Shown: one piece after another, positions 23,041 through 35,911 of the stretch | Layout of the letters: every line of letters begins with the position of its first letter | How positions within the stretch are numbered: position 1 is the first letter of the stretch | NCBI GenBank assembly: GCA_030998225.1 | Contig: JAPYXD010000466.1 | Coordinates: 8,958,001 to 9,022,000 of the forward strand | Length of the DNA stretch: 64,000 bases | Direction of reading: 5' to 3' | Source of the DNA: Diplolepis rosae | Lineage: Eukaryota > Arthropoda > Insecta > Hymenoptera > Diplolepididae | The notes under the pieces: generated by a model | The model's input: the letters and a program-made list of their open reading frames with translations, nothing else | Told to the model about the DNA's origin: nothing | The model's database searches: none | Made by a program: the position numbers and the translations under genes

Positions 23041-24789
23041 AGAAAAACATTAATTCATTATTAATTGAGTTTCTTAAAAAATGAAAATATCGGAAAATTC
23101 CATACGCTGTATTGTTTTAAATTATTGGAAAATTGTGTGAAAATCAGCAAGCGTAAATACTGTTTTCTTGTCCTTTGGACAGAGATATACATATTCGTTT
23201 TGAGTTCCTAATTAGAATTTTAACTGACTGGTAAAGGTCAAAATTTTACTATATCATTTAATATTATAAGTGTTCCATTCCCTTAATATATTCTATTACT
23301 TCTTACTTAACCCTGTTGAACATCTTACAAAGTAGAAGTTTTTTTGACCTGGCCATTCTAAATAGTTAGCATACATATATATCAGAGAATAGTGATATGA
23401 TAGCCTTACATTTGAAAAGTGCTTACGTAATTTAACCTTTGACAGTTATAATTGCCAGCACATTTCTTCTTTTTTAAAAGGTTTATGAAACGCTCATACT
23501 AAAATATCTACTATTGCAAAATTTGAAAAATTCCGTTCACTTTTATTGCCTTGATTCGTAGTGAAACAAAAAGTAAAGAAATTACAGTTAAAATTAAACT
23601 TACCATCTTAGGCACGAGAAAAATTGTAATCAATTGGATTGAATCATAATGCTAGATATTTTTAGAACTCCACTCTATTAACAAGCAAATCGACAACTTC
23701 ATTTTTCTTTTCAATTCAAGTCATATATTTGAAATCTTGCACAATAGTATAAGAGCAGGGGTTATTATAGTAAGACATGCGTGATTGGATCACGTGCTCC
23801 CAATATGCAAAATATACTAATATTACCGGTTGCAAGCAATGGAACCACTTTGTTGACATGTAGTTATGAAGCCGGGTACTAATATATATAGCGGAATAAA
23901 TTTCTATCATTTCAAGCTCTCTAGGTTAAAAAACAAGATAATCAGACATTTTTCAGATACCAAGTCCGAGAAACATCATTTCGCGAAAATAACTGTTGAA
24001 ATTTGATATATATCCATTAAAAAATTCAAAACTAAAATGACTAACATCGAAAACACACCTTCAGGACATCAGATATCTGCATAAAAAGACACAGATAAAC
24101 ATTAGACGATCTCAAAACATAATTCAAAGACATCACATATTATGATGCACACTGGGAAGGAAACATATTAACATTTATTACCAAAGTGCAAGTATACAGA
24201 TCGCGAAAAAATCAATATTTTTATTGTATCTTGTTTACTTTCTTTATTTGTCATTCCAGTTGCAATTCTTCCAAACGATTTAAATCAGGACATTAAAATA
24301 ATGTAGGGGAATTCCTTGAAAGCAATCCTACATTGATGGTAACTGAGTTCCACATAATCAAATCATTTGATCGTTTAAAAGAGACAGACGGCAAGTCAAG
24401 GTTGATTATTTTCAAAGGAATAAGAAAGAGCTTGACTGCATTCAATTTATGACTCATAAATCAAGATTCGCAATAGCTAGTTATTATTAGGCACTCGAAA
24501 ATACTTAAGAAACATTGAAATATATTACATAAGAAACATTTTTTAAGCTAAATTCAGAGATGAGCCAAATTTAAATAACAAGAAATTGCGCTAATTGTAA
24601 ATTATATCTGTGACAAAAATTATTTATCGGACAATTTATTAGATATTCCAATCGAAGTAGCTAGACGTTTGAATCTAACTGAAATATATGAATTTTAAAA
24701 TTTAAAACAATATTTATTGAAAAATATGAAAACATGTCAAAAATGCAAGTTAAAAAGAGTTTAAGAATCCATCGCTAACTCAGTAAAGG
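23041..24789. other. Intergenic, nothing recognised
   Basis: AT-rich. Short ORFs only. No inverted repeats recognised. Confidence 0.4.
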
Positions 24790-25225
24790 TACTCTCTAAA
24801 CCTGAATCAGTGAAATAGTCACTGATTATATCAGTGAAAATATATCAACTGATGAATCAGTGCCCTGGTTTGATTTCACTGAGGAATCAGTGAACGCGTC
24901 ACGTGAAAATAACTTTTGAAATCGCAAATTTAAAACTTTCATCTACACTTTACTGATTTATCGTCCCTTAAAAATAAAAATAATTATGTAATTTCGTTTT
25001 AATGTTGTTTGGCCTAAAATAAACGAGTTCATTGATCGTTAAAATATATTGCTGGTTTTATTACACCCACCTGAAGCTTTCACTGATTCAATAAGTGTGT
25101 TCAATCTATTTCACTGATTCATCAGTCGAATTTCACTGATTCTCAGTGAAAGACTTATAGCTGCTGCCATCAGTGAATAGTCACTGCGAATCAGTGGCCG
25201 TTAACTGATTCAGGTTTAGAGAGTA
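24790..25225. mobile_element. MITE with TACTCTCTAAACCTGAATCA termini
   Basis: The terminal inverted repeats are 20 bases or more and perfect: TACTCTCTAAACCTGAATCA at 24790 and its inverse at 25206-25225. The subterminal zones hold many 'atcagtga' and 'tcactga' units. 436 bp, non-coding. Confidence 0.85.
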
Positions 25226-25499
25226 GCAAAACTGATTGTGGAAAGTTTTTGTTATTGGTAAAATGTAAGGCTTTCGGTCTTAAACATTTGCAATTATCCA
25301 AAAAATGTATTTATAAGAGAAATTAACACCAATAATTCAGTTATACAAAAATAAACAATGTTGTTTGATCAGTTGCGTTATTGATGAAACCAAAATGTAC
25401 TTAGGTATCTTATCGTTTTTTACAACAAATAGATCGCAACAGTAATTATTTAAAATACATCCAGGTAATCAAATAGCATTGTTGATTAATGCTCGACTG

Positions 25500-25977
25500 T
25501 ACCCAGAAAAAAGTTTTAATTAAATTTACGAAATCGTTTTCTAATTTTATTTGTTCAATTCGAAGTAAAAACACCTGTATAGGACAAGTATAAATTTATT
25601 TAGTTTTGAGAAAACACGTTTTTAGCCTTCTTTAAATGAAAGAAATTATTTTTTTTATATTATTTAATTGATTTAAATAAATATTTTTTCGTTTCAAATA
25701 CAGTATAGGCAAAAACTTAAGAAATAATTTATTTAATTTCATTACCTTAAACAAAGACAATTTTTTTTTCAAATTAAAGAAAATATTCTTGTGAGTTACG
25801 TTACGTATTTACTATATGCGACTGTGCAGAAATTAATTTCTTTCATTAAAAAAAAAAACAACAATCAAGAAATTTCTTTAGATCAAGGAAAATTTTTTTA
25901 GGCCGTATAGAAATGCTCAGATTTATTTGATTCAAAGAAATTTGTTTTGAACCAAAGAACCTTTTTTCTAGGTGTGC
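25500..25977 (-). mobile_element. Element family E, copy 2 (inverted)
   Basis: It matches 12995-13464 in reverse orientation: 'ggccgtatag', 'tttgattcaaagaaattt' and termini TACCCAGAAAAAAG / CTTTTTTCTAGGTGTG. The arms have diverged from copy 1. Non-coding. Confidence 0.7.
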
Positions 25978-27099
25978 ATTTTCAGAACAATTATTTTTAA
26001 AATGTTAATAGAAATCTTACTTTTTACCTAATATGGCAAAAAGCTATTATAGCCTGTTTGGTCTTCACTCGTAAGTTAGTTATTTGCCTTAATGGGTTAA
26101 TACTTTACATTTGACAAAAAACAGATGTTTGACTAATGAATAATATCAACTAGAATTAAGAGAATCGCGTATTTACATAGTAACTTGATTTGGATTTTGA
26201 CATTAATCGTGTAATAATCAACAATTATTCAAATCCAGAGTATAAAGAATGTAATAAACTTCAAAACTGTACAACAAAGATAAATCATTGTAGGTACAGT
26301 AACGTTTATAAATGCCTTTCTTCCAGTTTGAAGATAGGTCGTGGAAAAAAGACGAGTTTCTATATAAATGACAAGAATATGATTCAAAATGAATGAATAT
26401 TCATAGAGATATTCATCATTTCTTCAAAGTCTAACTTCACAGCAAAAGAGAGGTATTGATAAACGATATTATATAATATCATTATCAATATTATGTTATT
26501 ATCAATCATTTGAAGTTACCGTATATAGACCTTCAACTTATCTAATCCTCTTTTTTAAGTTTATATTCCTAGCACAAGCAGAATTACGTTAAAATACAAA
26601 CTTTTCCGTGAAATTATGTAACATAGTTAAATCTTAAGCAAGGGTACAGTACGGCCAGGAATTATGAAAGCTTCTATTTTTTTAACAATTTTTAGAATAT
26701 CTCAATTTGGTTAATACGCAAATAAAAATTTTCCCCCAGCAATAAAACAAAAACTAACAAAATTATTAAATTAATAAATCCAGAGTAAAAGGCAAAATGG
26801 CAATTTTGTAATAAGGTATTGCAAAAAATGTTAAATTTCAATTTAAAAGAAAGTGATAATAACTTAAAAAATAATAAACATTTTTTATTTGATCTTATAT
26901 TTTTTCCTAGATTCAACCATAAGCTCAAACTTTCTAATAAAAATTTTTAAATTTTCGAAGAAGTAAACTCCCCATAGTGATATGAAAAGTAAAAAAATTG
27001 ATGTTTTCGTTACTATTACTAAATATTATTAATTTACAATTTAAAGGAAAACTTCTAAAACTGTCGCAATAAGTTAAAAAACGCAACCAAGATTTACCC
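25978..27099. other. Intergenic, nothing recognised
   Basis: A short AT-rich hairpin occurs at about 26460-26505 ('gatattatataatatc'). ORFs at 26190-26396 and 26692-26928 have no domain. Confidence 0.35.
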
Positions 27100-27103
27100 T
27101 TAA

Positions 27104-27620
27104 AGCCATGTGATACATAAAATGTTCTATTCAAAATTTGGGAAATGGTAGAGAGGATAAAAAGAGACGTAGATAGAGTACTTCTGGTTTCAAAATTAAA
27201 AAGTTCAGTTTTAGCAAAATATATCGGAAAATATGTTTTAATTGTCGAAACCAAAAGTAGTCTATCTACGTCCGTTTTTATCTTCTCTACCATATTCCGA
27301 ATTTTGAAAAAAAAATTTTATGTGTTTTGGACACAAATATGTAGAAACTGGACCAAATTGTTAACATGAATTTGTTACTTTTCTCCAGTATCACATGCCT
27401 TCAGGGACGGCTCTAGAAAAAAAAAATTTGGGGGGGGGTCCGATCGAAAAATTTAAAAATAAAAGATATTTCGGCTTTCACAAAACGTGACGTTAGAATT
27501 GTGTTAGACAAACTCGAATTTTTTCGCTAGTGAGATTTGAGGGAGTCTGATATTTCGGGGTGGGGGGGGGGGGGGTCCGGACCCCCAGGACCACCCCCCT
27601 GGATCTGTCCCTGCATGCCC
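27104..27620. mobile_element. piggyBac-like MITE (family G), copy 2, with nested hAT
   Basis: TTAA lies at 27100-27103 and 27621-27624. The left terminus AGCCATGTGATAC and the inverted right terminus GGGCATGTGATACT match the family at 15671. Inside, 'ggtagagaggataaaaa...' and 'tttttatcttctctacc' form a second palindrome. A hAT MITE has inserted in the right end at 27402-27613. Confidence 0.65.
27402..27613. mobile_element. hAT MITE nested in family G
   Basis: The ends are CAGGGACGGCTCTAG and, inverted, CAGGGACAGATCCAG. The flanks CATGCCTT and CATGCCCT form a 7/8 matching duplication of the family G terminus. The interior holds two poly-G tracts that mirror poly-C near the right end. Confidence 0.8.
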
Positions 27621-27624
27621 TTAA

Positions 27625-28852
27625 AGTGGCTTGATCGTTTTTGAAAAAAATTACAGATTGTTCTGAAACTTAGAGATTATCTTAATAAAATATGCTAGAT
27701 TCATCTGGAAAAAAGAAATACTGTGGTTGACGATGTCAATGCCGAAAAAATCGCTACCGAAAAAATGTCAGTTTAACACGTAGTCTTATGGGATTCCTCA
27801 TCAAAATCGGCGAAACTCCGGAACAAAACACAAGTCCCCATAAATCAAATATATAATAGTACTTTCGATTTCGAGGAATCTATTAGTATTATAAAAACAA
27901 AGGGTTGACAACTTCAATCAAGAGAAACTTGCGAGAAAAGTACAGAATATAAAAAACCGCCTCGAGGTGAAACTAATAAATTTTTACTATCGCTTTTTTC
28001 AGGGGACATTTCCGCGATTTCTTACCCTTCTACTCAGATGTAACTATAATACATATGATTATTAAAAAAATATGTAGCAATGAACATTCATGTAACACGT
28101 GGCCCCACGGTGCCCCTCACTTCATACGACGCCAAACGTTCAAGCCACCTTAAGGGGGGAAATACATGTATAATTTTAAAAAAATTAATTTTTTTCTTTT
28201 CATAAAATTTTGAAAAAAATGAGTTCTACAAGGTCACCGAAGGACAATTACATGGCGCTGGAATTGCTGTCTAATTGGTAAGTCAATACAAGCACTGAAT
28301 TTTTATGTAACCAAGCTTTAACCGCGTTTTTCTCAAAACTATATTTTTCAAATCAGCGGGTACGATAACTCAAAAAGTTATTCATCGATCCCTCGGAAAT
28401 TTTGCACACATATTTTCAATGATATTACTTTCTATGTGAATCAACATATTTCCAAGTTTGTTGAAAAAATTATTTTATCGAAGCTAAAATAATCGAAAAA
28501 TTAGGTCAAAAATTCAAATTATTTTTATAAACTGTTTTATTCTGCGAATTTTTTTTTTCATTTTTTTAGGTTCATCTAAAAAATATGACATTAATAATCA
28601 TACAGAATTTTGGTTTTTATTTTCAGATCTATAGAACGGAGGCTACAATGTCCGCCGATCGAGAAGTCTCGCTGCGACCTTCCCAGAAAAATGTAGTGTA
28701 CATCGGCCATTTTGAATAATTAAAATGAAAAAAAATTTTTGTTTTGTTTTAAAATATGAATAAACCATATGCCAATTTTGAAAAATTTAGATTGAATCAT
28801 TTACTTCAAAAAGAATTCATGAAAATCGAGCAAAATATATATTTTTTACATT
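27625..28852. other. Repeat-like intergenic block
   Basis: 'aaagtggcttgatcg' at 27625 is answered by 'cgttcaagccaccttaa' near 28138-28154, suggesting a decayed TIR element of about 530 bp. The remainder to 28852 is AT-rich and non-coding. Confidence 0.35.
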
Positions 28853-29955
28853 CTCATCATGGATGAGAAAGTATTGGTTTTATGTGAAAAATGACTTTCG
28901 AAATTTTCATCAAATCTTTACGTTTTGAGACCCCCTGAGTCAGAAAAAAGGGTTTTTACGAAAGTGTCTGTCTGTCTGTCTGTCTGTCTGTAGTAGGTCG
29001 TGTGCGGCATAACTCTCGATAGAATTATCAGATTAAATTGAGCTTTGGTACACTTTATCGGAGCCGAAAAAGTAAGGACAAGTTCGTTAACCAGCCACAT
29101 CCAATCAAAATTGAGGGGTTGAGCACTACTTTTGTGTTTTTGAAAATAATTTTTTGAAAAAATCAAAAATTTCAATACTGGTTTTAGATAGTGCTCATAA
29201 ATCTCTAAAAATTATCCTAATAACATTTTTCGATTAAATCAAAATTAGAAATGTTACAGCATATTCAAATTCGAAAAAAGTCAATATCAAAATTCCATTT
29301 TCCAGTTAAATTATACGAGATACGAAAAAACGTTATGATACAATATTATTTTCTACATAACGACCTACAAATTTGAATTGTAACATTTTTTCATAAGATG
29401 CATATTTTTCATTATAATTTAAAAAAAAAACTATTGAAAATCCAAAATCCAATTTTTTAACAATAATATGTAAAATACGAAAAAAACGTAGGAATACAAA
29501 GTTGTTCGTTTCAAAAAGATCTACAAATTTTGTCTGACGCAGTTTCTGATAAAACATATATTTTACGTTTCAATTCCAAAAAATACGTTTAAAATTCAAA
29601 AATTCCATTTTTTAGACAAAATATGTGAGATACAAAAAAAACGTTTATATGGAAAATTGTTTGCCTAAATGAGGTTTACAAATTCTCATTAAGACATTTC
29701 GGGACAGGATGTATATTTTATGTTTTGATTTTTAATATTAAAAAAATTCGATTTTTTTCACCAAAATATGTGAGATACGAAATAAGCGTTGTTCTGCAAA
29801 ATCGTTTCCTTAAATAAAGTCGACGATTGTTTTTCCTTTTTGAGATATTTGGGAGAAAATAAATAAATTATTTTAATCATGTAATTTATTAATACGTTAC
29901 TGAAATGTATACAGAAAATCGAGCGCAAAGCGCGAGCGCCATGATGAGAATGTGT
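28853..29955 (+). repeat. Dispersed repeat F, copy 3 (longest)
   Basis: The edges carry inverted TCTCATCAT and ATGATGAGA. The body holds a (GTCT)n microsatellite at about 28965-28990. It also holds several degenerate tandem units with the phrase 'gagatacgaaaaaacgtt' at roughly 100-120-base spacing. It shares sequence with 1-533 and 1855-2115. No transposase is seen. Confidence 0.6.
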
Positions 29956-31555
29956 TCCTTAAGGCTGATAGAGCCTTAAGTAAATTGAATTTCCTGTTTC
30001 GCTTAAACTGAAAAAGAAATTTTAGTGAATTTGAGAAAATGAGTAATTTACATCATCTTTAATATTATAAAATTGGTTTGAGCTTCAGTATAAAATTATA
30101 ATAAATAAACTTGAATGTATGTGAAGAGCACAAGAACGAGCGCGACGATCAAATTGCGCGCCATAGGCGCGCTCAAGCTTGCGAGCGAAGCGCGCGATGA
30201 GAATGTGCCCGCGAAGCGGGCAGATTTTTTTTCATACAATGAATCAATTTTATAAGAGAAATCATATTATAAACAAAGATTTCAAAAATAAAAAAATTTA
30301 TGGAAAAAACAGTTTTGATGACGAAAGAATGGAAGATTCGCTGACCGGAATATTATGTTTGTGGTATAAATAGATATATTCATAGTTTAGAAACTTGATA
30401 TTTTGATAAGAGGAACATTATTCTACCACGTGATTATTAAAATAAGGCTTGATTTAAGTCCAAACTAACTTGAATTTGGAGAATGGCTAAGAATTCACGG
30501 ATGAGCCAAAGTTGTATAGCTTTTTGACCCAACAAGGTAGAAACCCCCCTTAAAATATCTAGCACTGTTTATTCTTAATTAAAATACTCCCTGAATTTCG
30601 ATCAAATATTATGATTGTTTCTGAATTCGAATTAGTAAAAAGTGAGTTTTGTGATATTGTGATATTAATGAAATTAGTAACTATAACTAATAAGTTGTAG
30701 AAATTTCCACTAAAGTAAATTAGAGTCTCACTTATCACTGATTTAAATCTAGAGTTTGAACTTCTGATTTGTAAATATTTATTCATCGACTATCTTGTTG
30801 AGTAAAGACAAAAATATTTTATGACACCGTTTATTACCGAAAGAATGTGATGACATTTTTTGCTGGTTATTTCATGAGGTCAAGGATGAACAACGAAATA
30901 GATTGAAAAAAATAGTTAATTGGACCTATTACTACTTGAACTTGTAAAGCATGCCACTGCTACTTTATTAGTTAGCATAACTACTTTTCTTGACGATCTT
31001 CCTATCCGAGTTCTTAAAAATACAATACAGATATAGTAACTGAACTGAACATTTTTTTCAATTAGATATTAAACGGAATATCGCTTTTCATTAATGATCA
31101 AAATCCCTTTTCCCATTACTTGAAATGCAGGATATTTGATCCAAGTAAACTTTACTTAAATTGAGCCAATTTTTTTGTTGAATGGAGCGAATTAATTATA
31201 CTCTTAGTATAAGAGTTCCATGTAATAATTCCTTTGAATTAATTCCGCTTAAGATTTTTAGACGTATCGGTTGTATTTAAAAGCCTTCCTGATAACTCCA
31301 CTTCGCATGAAGTTTGAAAATACTGATAAATCCCTGCTATCGATTGAAATCCGTATGACAGACAGAAAGTTTCGCGACTGCACGTGCTGTCGAGGTCATA
31401 GGGAAGGGAGGTGAGGATTGGATAAATGGAAAGTCAAAAGAGCGTTAAGAAAGAGTGGGGTATACGGATATTTGATATCTTGCTTATATTATATTTTTAA
31501 CGAACTAATATCACTTTTCTGAGGAATTTTTTTTAGCATAGCACTCACTTTATAT
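29956..31555. other. Intergenic with GCGAAGCGC hairpins
   Basis: Short GC hairpins such as 'gcgcgccataggcgcgc' and 'gcccgcgaagcgggc' cluster at 30130-30225, next to 'gatgagaatgtg', which also ends repeat F. The rest is AT-rich with no gene. A higher-GC stretch at 31370-31450 is unexplained. Confidence 0.35.
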
Positions 31556-31817
31556 TGGGTTGGGAACAAAGTAATTTCGTTTTTTTCATGAATCTCAAAG
31601 CAAGTTTATGGATACAATTAGCAAACATTAATCAATTATGTATTGACCATTTTGTTCGATGACCTTTTGCCATCTTTCAGTCAGCTTCATAATTCCGCTT
31701 TCGTAGAAAGTTTGGTTCTGAGAGGCAAAAAACTGAATCAACTCATTTTTGACAGCGTCATTTGAATCGAATGTTTTTCCATTCAAATGGTTTTGAAGTG
31801 AACGGAATAAATGATAA

Positions 31818-32178
31818 CACAGGTCTGCAAGGTTTTGTTGTTGAAAAGCTATGGGTCGTTTCCGGGGTAATTTTTGACGTAGAATCCGAATCCGGAATCA
31901 GAATCAGCCTATCACGTCAGGATTTTGAGATATTTGAGGTTATGTCCTCGAAAAATGGGGTTTTCGCTACTTTTGAGGTTATGTACAGGGCGTAAGAAAT
32001 TTTTTTGTTTTTTTTCTCAAATGTCATCATTTAGCACTACTCCTTCCCTTCAAAATGAGCTATTGAACAGTGATAGGCTGATTCTGATTTCGGATTCGAA
32101 TTCTACGTCAAAAATTACCCCGGAAATGATCTATCGTTTTCCAACAACAAATACAAACCCATTATTTGCAGACCTGTG
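31818..32178. mobile_element. Harbinger-like MITE (family B), copy 1
   Basis: The termini are CACAGGTCTGCAA with arms of about 100 bp ('ccggggtaatttttgacgta' and its inverse). It is flanked by TAA at 31815-31817 and 32179-32181, the 3-bp duplication typical of PIF/Harbinger. It interrupts the mariner frame between SDY and HLFRSLQ, and removing it restores that frame. The two small ORFs inside are non-coding. Confidence 0.85.
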
Positions 32179-32357
32179 TAATCGGATAGAGTAAGGTCAG
32201 GACTATACTGTGGATGAAGCATCACTTCCCAGCCTAATTCCAATAATTTTTTGTAAGTGAATAAAGATGTATGTGGTCTGGCGTTATCTTGATGGAAGAT
32301 GACGCCTTTACGAGTTGCCAGTTCTGGCCGCTTTTCCTTGATTTCTTTGTCCAATTT

Positions 32358-32740
32358 CATAATACCTGTCATTCAAGGCAGTGCAGTGGTTCACCTTTTG
32401 TGGAACTTCTCCGTTAAAGTTGACCATTGGTTGGAGTGAGACACAACTATACTTTCATCTGACTCTAACAAATATTCAATCCTGACGGTGAAGACATGGA
32501 ATGTGATGAACCACTGCACTGCCTTGAATGACAGGTATTATGTTTTTTTCAATTTTCAGCGTAAATAAATAAAATTATTGCATATTTTAATTACCAGTTA
32601 ACGTTATTTTCAACGTAGAATAAGGATAAAAACATTTTGAATGTTTATTTTGCCTCATTCATGAATTATAATGCTACTTTACGATAGCTTTACGATAGCT
32701 TTACGGTACAGCGTAAAGCTACCGTTCAGCCAGTTCGCTA
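32358..32740. mobile_element. Foldback element (family A), partial copy
   Basis: 'cataatacctgtcattcaag' at 32358 and its inverse at 32523-32542 form the inner palindrome. The sequence then continues through 'aacgttattttcaacgtaga' to 'aaagctaccgttcagccagt' near 32736. A fuller copy at 50282-50794 shows the matching left outer arm, which is missing here. Confidence 0.75.
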
Positions 32741-33019
32741 GGGCAGACACTTAGCTTAACCTTGTTTCGATGAATATCAGCTTTTAATGTCGATTGTGCA
32801 GGCTCATCTCACTTGCTCCATGATCTTTTTCGCACAACGTTATCGTAAACAGCCTATTTTTCATCGCTCGTTATGAATTGCTTTAAAAATGGATCGGTTT
32901 CGTTAAGTTTCAGCAGTGAATCGCAAATGGAAATTCGTTTGGTGAGTTGAATTTCGTTCAATTTGTGAGGAACCCAAATATCGAGCTTATTAACGTAACC
33001 AAGTTGTTCTTAATGTCTT

Positions 33020-33975
33020 CACTGAGAGAAATCCTATTAGTTGTGCTGACTAAAAGGTCACAACTATATATTTTTAGTAAGCAGTACCAAAATGTTGTAA
33101 ATGCTACTAATTTTTTTTTGTAAAATTGATCAAATTCATTTATTTTGAGGAATGTAAATATTTTATTTCCATATGCAATATTTCGTGTGTAAACATGACT
33201 TGCAATTCTTTGGTAATAGTAAACTTCAAGAAATAATTGTACAGACGAATTAGATTTCACCTGCTTATCAATTATTTTGAATCGTTTTGAAATCGTTACA
33301 TATATTGATTTCTTAATATTTTGTTTTTGTTCTTCATCAAAATGAGAAGAATTAAATCATGGTAATTTTAAAGTATAATTGTAAACTGTTGTGAAGTTTT
33401 TGATGAAAAACCTCTCAACAATTATCATCCTTTGTTACATTTTGAAAAACAATAATTAAAAAAGTTTTTCTCCTAAACAATTCTAACCTAAGAAAGTTCC
33501 CATCGACATTAACAAAAATAAAATAGATAGAATGGTAAATTTAACATTTTTTTCAATTTTGCAATTACTATTTTAATCATGTACGGATGAAAAAAATTAA
33601 TCAGTTTCTAATTAAGATATTGGAATAGTTTTTGATACAACTTTTCTCCGTTATGTCGAAAAAATATATATTTTTGTAACAACTACACTGGACAAATAGT
33701 AAAAGCAATTAACGCAATAAGTAAGTTTTACAAAAACGTATTGGTAACATCTATTATAAGCTCGATACAATGTGGGAATGCATGAAAATAGTCACGGCTA
33801 CAAAACGGACCGACTAATCGGATTTTGTAAGTTTTACTAAAAATTTTAATCATTGCTACTCAGTTAATATTGCTGTAAGAACTAAGGTGCTTAGATGATA
33901 CAGACTAAAAAACATACTTGTGATCCTTTTTTACAAAAAAAAATAGGTAACCACAACTAATACTTTCTCTCAGTG
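33020..33975. mobile_element. TIR element with CACTGAGAGAAA ends
   Basis: CACTGAGAGAAATCCTATTA at the left and, inverted, CACTGAGAGAAAGTATTAGT at the right, both followed by 'ttgtg' blocks. CACTG ends suggest CACTA/EnSpm ancestry. Flanks CTT and TTT could be a degraded 3-bp duplication. 956 bp, no transposase. It separates two mariner parts. Confidence 0.7.
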
Positions 33976-34166
33976 TTTTAACGCCGGTTATTTTCTATCA
34001 TTGCTTTTATTTTGTCGTCTTCAACTTCAGATGGGCGTCCAGAGCGTGGTGCATCTTTGAGGTCAAAATCTCCGGAACGAAAACGAGCATACCAATTCTG
34101 GCACTGGCGTTCTGTTAATGATTTTCACCATAAACGTCATACAACTTTTTCTGAGCTTGCACTGCA

Positions 34167-34740
34167 CTGTAAAAAATTTGGGGAATTTTCCCCACCAATT
34201 ATTGGGGAAAATTCCACATTTTAGGGTGAAAATACTTTTCCCCAATAAATTGGGGAATTTTTCCCCAAAAATTGGATAAAATCCAGAAAAAGTAGGGAAT
34301 ATTCCCCAAACATTTAGTGAATAAGTAAATCACTTATATTTTGGGGAATTTACCCCAATTGTGTTGTGTTTTTACGGAAAAATTTAAAAAATTTACGATA
34401 AATTAAAAAAAAAAATTCTTTAAAAATTAGGGAATTAAGTAAACTTCATGTGATTTCGGGAATTTCTGCAAATTCATTTAAGGATTTTTTTCAAAAATGC
34501 GAAAAATATCATTCAAAGGAGGAGATATTTTCTATGAAAAATAAATTATTGCCTTTTTGCCTTTTAGTCTAAATACGGTACTGTGCCTATTCATTGAGTT
34601 GGTCTAATCTCCTATGTATGCTTTGGTTTACCTGAAATTAATTTTGAATGCTCTAAATATTGAATTGTATTGTTCAGTGACCCTATAGACTCTTGTTACT
34701 TAAAAATTTCTGGCGTCTCTGATTTTAAATTTGTAATTAG
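34167..34740. repeat. GGGGAATTTTCCCC-rich block (left)
   Basis: Short palindromic units of the type 'ttggggaattttcccc' recur from 34180 to 34370. The same unit family returns at 36600-36930, so the block is probably one subterminal region of a large element whose interior is the satellite array. It starts directly where the mariner remnant stops. Confidence 0.55.
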
Positions 34741-34744
34741 AAAT

Positions 34745-35885
34745 ATAAAATATTAAAAAACTTCGAAGTGCAACAGTTTTTCGAATTTTGATTTTAGAAG
34801 AAAATATATTCAGACTTATTTGTAGAACTATTTGAAAATAATCTAGAATTCTAAACATAATTCTTGAAACCCTCAAACATGAAATTTTCGAATAAATTTT
34901 ACAAATTTTGAAGTGCCATCGTATTTCGAATTTTGATTTAAGAAGGAAATGTATTTGGAATCATTTGTATAACTATTTGAGAAGAACCTACAACTCTAAA
35001 GAGAACTCCCAAAAATGAGATTTTCGAAAAAAAATTTTAAAACTTTGAAGAGCCATAGTTTTTCGAATTTTTATTTAGGAACAAAATGTGTTTGGACTTA
35101 TTTGTAGAACTATTTAAGAAGAATCCAGAACTCGGAACAGAACTCTTGAAACTTTCAAAAATGGGATTTTCGAAAAAAATTTAAAAACTTTGAAGTGCCA
35201 TAGTTTTTGGAATTTTGATTTTAGAACAAAATATGTTTGGATTTATTTGTAGAAATATTTGAGAAGAATCCAGAACTCGAAAAAGAATTCTTAAAACTTC
35301 CAAAAATGAGATTTTCGAAAAAAATGTAAAAACTTTGGATTTCCATAGTTTTTTGAATTTTGATTTTAGAACAAAATGTGTTTGGATTTATTTGTAGAAA
35401 TATTTTCAAAGAATCTATAACTCTAAACAAAATTCTTAAAACCCTTAAACATGAAATTTTCGAAAAAATTTTAAAAACTTTAGTGTCATAGTTTTTCGAA
35501 TTTTGATTTAAGAACAAAATGTGTTTGGATTTATTTGTAGTACTATTTGAGAAGAATTCAGAACTCTAAACAGAATTCTTGAAACCCTCAAACATGAAAT
35601 TTTCGAAAAAAATTTAAAAACTTTGAAGTGCCATAGTTTTTAGAATTTTGATTTAAGAACAAAATATGTTGGGACTTATTATTACACCTATTTTCAAAGA
35701 ATCTAGAATTCTGAACATAATTTTTAAAACTCCCAAAAATGAGATTTTCGAAAAAAATTTAAAAACTTTGAAGTGCCATAGTTTTTCAAATTTTGATTTT
35801 AGAACAAAATGTGTTTAGACTTATTTGTAGTCCTATTTGCAAAGAATCTATAACTCTAAACAGAATTTTTGAAAACTATTAAAAC
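34745..35885. repeat. 145-bp tandem satellite, eight degenerate copies
   Basis: The phrase 'catagtttttcgaattttga' or variants starts near 34771, 34917, 35053, 35198, 35344, 35487, 35632 and 35777, giving steps of 136-146 bases. Each unit also carries 'aacaaaatgtgtttgga', 'gaagaatccagaactc' and 'gagattttcgaaaaaaat'. No coding role is apparent. Confidence 0.9.
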
Positions 35886-35911
35886 AAAAATGTTTTTGTA
35901 ACCTGTCCTAA

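Larger units (their letters stand above)
31556..34165 (-). mobile_element. Dead mariner split by three insertions
   Basis: A terminus TTGGGTTGGGAACAAAGTAA next to TA opens the element at about 31556. Reading the minus strand from high to low coordinates gives four parts. First is the helix-turn-helix region (about 34165-33985). Next is a linker with the first aspartate (about 33011-32758), then the second and third aspartates (32358-32182), then the C-terminus (31817-31636). The pieces are separated by the elements at 33020-33975, 32358-32740 and 31818-32178, with some coding sequence lost at the first two. The upstream mariner end is missing beyond 34165. Confidence 0.8.
31636..34165 (-). 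pseudogene. Mariner transposase remnant (D,D34D)
   Basis: Recognisable pieces are QKKLYDVYGEN and WYARFRSGDFDLKDAPRSGR (read across frameshifts), the linker NKLDIWVPHKLNEIQL, and the first aspartate in FLKQFITSDEK. FHQDNARPHTSL follows, then YSPDLTLSDY. The C-terminus is KLTERWQKVIEQNGQYIID. A stop directly follows ITSDEK where tryptophan is usual, and another lies about 20 codons later. It cannot be functional. The VPHKLN linker and QDNARPH motif place it with the irritans/cecropia-type mariners. Confidence 0.85.

Noticed and set aside
27145..27369. Plus and minus ORFs with matching protein text (VERIKRDVDR / VEKIKTDVDR)
   Set aside because: The match arises because the DNA is a palindrome within a MITE, not because there are two related genes.
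31762..32194. Overlapping plus-strand ORFs of 77 and 89 codons
   Set aside because: They are readings through the inverted arms of the Harbinger-like MITE and disappear in its second copy.
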